In this document: one piece after another, positions 33,767 to 35,478 of the stretch
How the letters are laid out: every line of letters begins with the position of its first letter
How positions within the stretch are numbered: position 1 is the stretch's first letter
From: Candidatus Obscuribacter sp.
Lineage (GTDB): Bacteria; Cyanobacteriota; Vampirovibrionia; Obscuribacterales; Obscuribacteraceae
Direction of reading: 5' to 3'
Assembly (NCBI GenBank): GCA_016718315.1
Contig: JADKDV010000006.1
Span: 1-35,478 of the forward strand
Length of the DNA: 35,478 bases
The notes under the pieces: model-generated
Told to the model about the DNA's origin: nothing
The model's database searches: none
Seen by the model: only the letters and a program-made list of their open reading frames with translations
Program-made: the position numbers and the translations under genes

Positions 33767-33821
33767 GAGTACCTCTGGTCCAAAAGACCCGAGGTACTCT
33801 CTTCTTTTTTTCTCTTTTTTT
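33767..33821 (+). terminator. Rho-independent terminator after the CocE-like gene
   Basis: GAGTACCTC (33767-33775) and GAGGTACTC (33791-33799) pair perfectly, with GGTC and GACC pairing inside the loop. The stem is followed by TCTTCTTTTTTTCTCTTTTTT, a long T-rich run. Position seven bases after the stop codon supports it. The 160 bases that follow (33822-33981) are AT-rich with no gene seen. Confidence 0.85.
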
Positions 33822-33981
33822 GAATACTAATACATATAGTGCAATATCTCAGATCTCATATCAAGATAAAGGCTATGGTGAGTGATGCTTACTTCTTCCT
33901 TGGACATAACTTTTCAATTCTAGCTACTAGTCTCTTCAAAGTCTTATCTCTCTGATTTGTGGCGATATTCACGAGACTTTC

Positions 33982-34682
33982 ATGTCCTTTGGTTTTAACT
34001 TATGCCATTACTACCTGGCGGACTTGAAATGGCGATACAAGAAAAACAGCGATGTTAGAGAAAGCGCTCCCGTGAACGACAGAGGCGTGCAAAGCGAATC
34101 CCGCTTGAATGGCGGCGAGCTATTGAGTCAGTATGATTCGGTTGTGGGCAAGGCTGCTGGCAGCTCGGGCACTGCCTGGGTGATGGTTTGCAGGCAAGTG
34201 GTGGTCGGAGCAATAGCGCTGTCGAAAACGGTCAATTGGTTTTTAGTAACCCATACGGCGGAGCAGATCGCAATAGTGGCGAAGGTAAATCATGGCAGGT
34301 TGCTCCAAGCCGGAGGTGTCGCATGACGCTGCTCCCAGGCAGATGAGCCCCGAAGAAAGCTTGTTTAACATGGGCAGACGCACTGATATCAAAGGTGCAA
34401 GCGCTGCTGCCGAATCTGGTCAGCAAGAGAGCGCTAAACTAGGTGCAAGCCCGGCATTCAAAAGGACGGTACTCTCAGTCAAAAGATCAAGAGAGCTTGT
34501 TCAAGGCTGCTGAAGGCGTTGGTAACAAGGACTGCTCAATCATTTCCAAAACTATGTCAATCAAGGACTTAAGGGCAATCATCAATTACAATTTAGCAGA
34601 GTTTGCTCAAGATGGCAAAGCAACAAATGTCATCAATGTCATTGGACAAGACGGCAAACCGGTTAAACAATATCGCAAATAG
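33982..34682 (+). pseudogene. Unknown gene in several frames
   Basis: No single reading frame covers the region. Pieces with protein-like composition are NSDVRESAPVNDRGVQSESR and LNGGELLSQYDSVVGKAAG (33.98-34.16 kb), then GQLVFSNPYGGADRNSGEGK in another frame (34.23-34.30), then APRQMSPEESLFNMGRRTD (34.33-34.39), then QSKDQESLFKAAEGVGNKDC and IINYNLAEFAQDGKATNVIN (34.48-34.63), ending QDGKPVKQYRK at 34682. They read as a polar, Gly/Ser/Asn-rich protein. No family known. The order and composition suggest one or two genes with about three indels. The next gene starts 12 bases later. Confidence 0.4.
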
Positions 34683-34694
34683 GGCTTAAATTTG

Positions 34695-35478
34695 ATGATT
34701 GGCAGACGAATGTTTTTCGCCGTTACCGTGCCCCTACTTTGTCTGTTAGTGCAATCCTGTGGTTTTGCTGTCTATTGCTCAAAACGAAGGTCCGCCACCA
34801 GAGCCAGTCTTTGTCATCAAAGTAAAGCGTGATCTGTCACCTCAAGCCTTCGGCAGTTGACGATGCCACTCTGAATCGGTATTTTGCCGATGAGATAGAA
34901 CAGCCTGGTATCAGTCGAGAGCGATTTGAAAAGCTTTTGGCTGATGCAATAGTTAAGTATGATCCAACTCAATCGGTGGTATCAGTCAAAGATCGCACTA
35001 TCGCCCTCAAGCGCCCTAAGGGCGATGTTGCTTCTGGGCTGTTTGCAAAGATATACCCGGCAAGCGCAAGCGCAGTTTGCGGACGTTTTTAACCAGCCTC
35101 AAAGAGATAGCTAGTGGTACTGCCCAAGATAAGGGCACCGTCAGTGATGTCGTGCCTCTTGTACGGAGCGCTATGCTGGTCGACCAAATAGATGGAGCCA
35201 AACCTTCTGGGGCTGCGCCGGATACAAAATCATTTGCCTTAGCCTGGTATCCAATCGCATCAGGTATGATTTGCGTCTATGCCTCGGACTCGCCCAACAG
35301 TCTCTCCATGCCACCTGCGGATAAAGCCGCCAAGCTAGGGCTTAGTGCCGCTGACATCAAGGTCCGATGCAGACTCTGCTCCTCATTTGCCCACGGATAT
35401 AAGCTTCTATGGTGCCAAAGGTATTTTTATGGTCACATGCGGCGGTGATTTTGAGTCGAGTTTGATACTGGACGACGA
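34695..35478 (+). pseudogene. Exported DUF1444-like protein, frameshifted and cut by the window edge
   Basis: ATG 34695 gives a signal peptide, MIGRRMFFAVTVPLLCLLVQ, with a Cys (SCG) that could be a lipobox. The frame then changes to IAQNEGPPPEPVFVIKVKRD (34.77-34.83), again at about 34850 to AVDDATLNRYFADEIEQPGI (34.86-34.91) and SRERFEKLLADAIVKYDPTQ, then near 35080 to VSDVVPLVRSAMLVDQIDGA and MICVYASDSPNSLSM, and near 35370 to ISFYGAKGIFMVTCGGDFES before the edge. The opening helix, the VPlvr stretch and the G-G-x-x-E-x-S-L-l end match DUF1444 proteins. The biochemical role of DUF1444 is not known. Four frame changes are needed. Confidence 0.5.

Overview
The window reads like a chromosome segment of an uncultured, Gram-negative-type bacterium. 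My best inference is a non-photosynthetic relative of Cyanobacteria (Vampirovibrionia/Melainabacteria, Obscuribacter-like). The clues are two tandem OprB-type porins with a short SLH-like N-terminus and coiled coil, as in cyanobacterial porins, a PknB-type Ser/Thr kinase, exported TPR proteins, exported caspase-like proteases and many short exported proteins of unknown function. No rRNA, tRNA, CRISPR array or complete insertion sequence was recognised, so the taxonomy rests on protein style alone.

Layout. 1-4.4 kb is accessory DNA: an edge-truncated gene, a TPR-like gene, a broken Mrr-type restriction nuclease, a minimal tyrosine recombinase with a 36-bp dyad at its start codon, and a two-gene unknown operon. 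4.4-7.3 kb has an exported TPR protein, a DUF4240 gene and the wreck of an AbiEi-type antitoxin. 7.3-13.5 kb is an exported-protein block: a GT9 glycosyltransferase, two caspase-like proteases flanking a secreted beta-trefoil-like protein, a QPGAA-repeat protein and a BamE-like protein. 13.5-15.0 kb holds two unknown minus-strand genes. 15.3-17.7 kb is a visibly GC-rich methyltransferase-icd pair. 18.2-24.3 kb has the kinase and the two porins. 24.3-29.8 kb carries slipin, a CopG-like protein with a broken small partner, two small related genes (one clearly a membrane protein), a UspA-like protein, an HxlR regulator and a sugar MFS transporter. 29.9-35.5 kb is again fragmented: a BamE-like membrane protein, an unknown gene, a CocE/NonD hydrolase in many pieces, an unknown gene and a DUF1444-like exported protein cut by the window edge.

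Reading-frame breaks are the dominant oddity. At least a dozen genes continue in a different frame, often next to a short homopolymer, while 16.4-24.3 kb and 26.0-29.8 kb hold long intact genes. Either the assembly carries residual indels or the flanking blocks are decaying; the AbiEi-like gene also has a nonsense codon that an indel does not explain.

The genes fit an envelope-centred lifestyle (porins, exported proteases and lectin-like proteins, kinase, slipin) interspersed with defence and mobility remnants. The most system-like candidates are the exported double-caspase/beta-trefoil cluster and the Mrr nuclease-recombinase-dyad segment.
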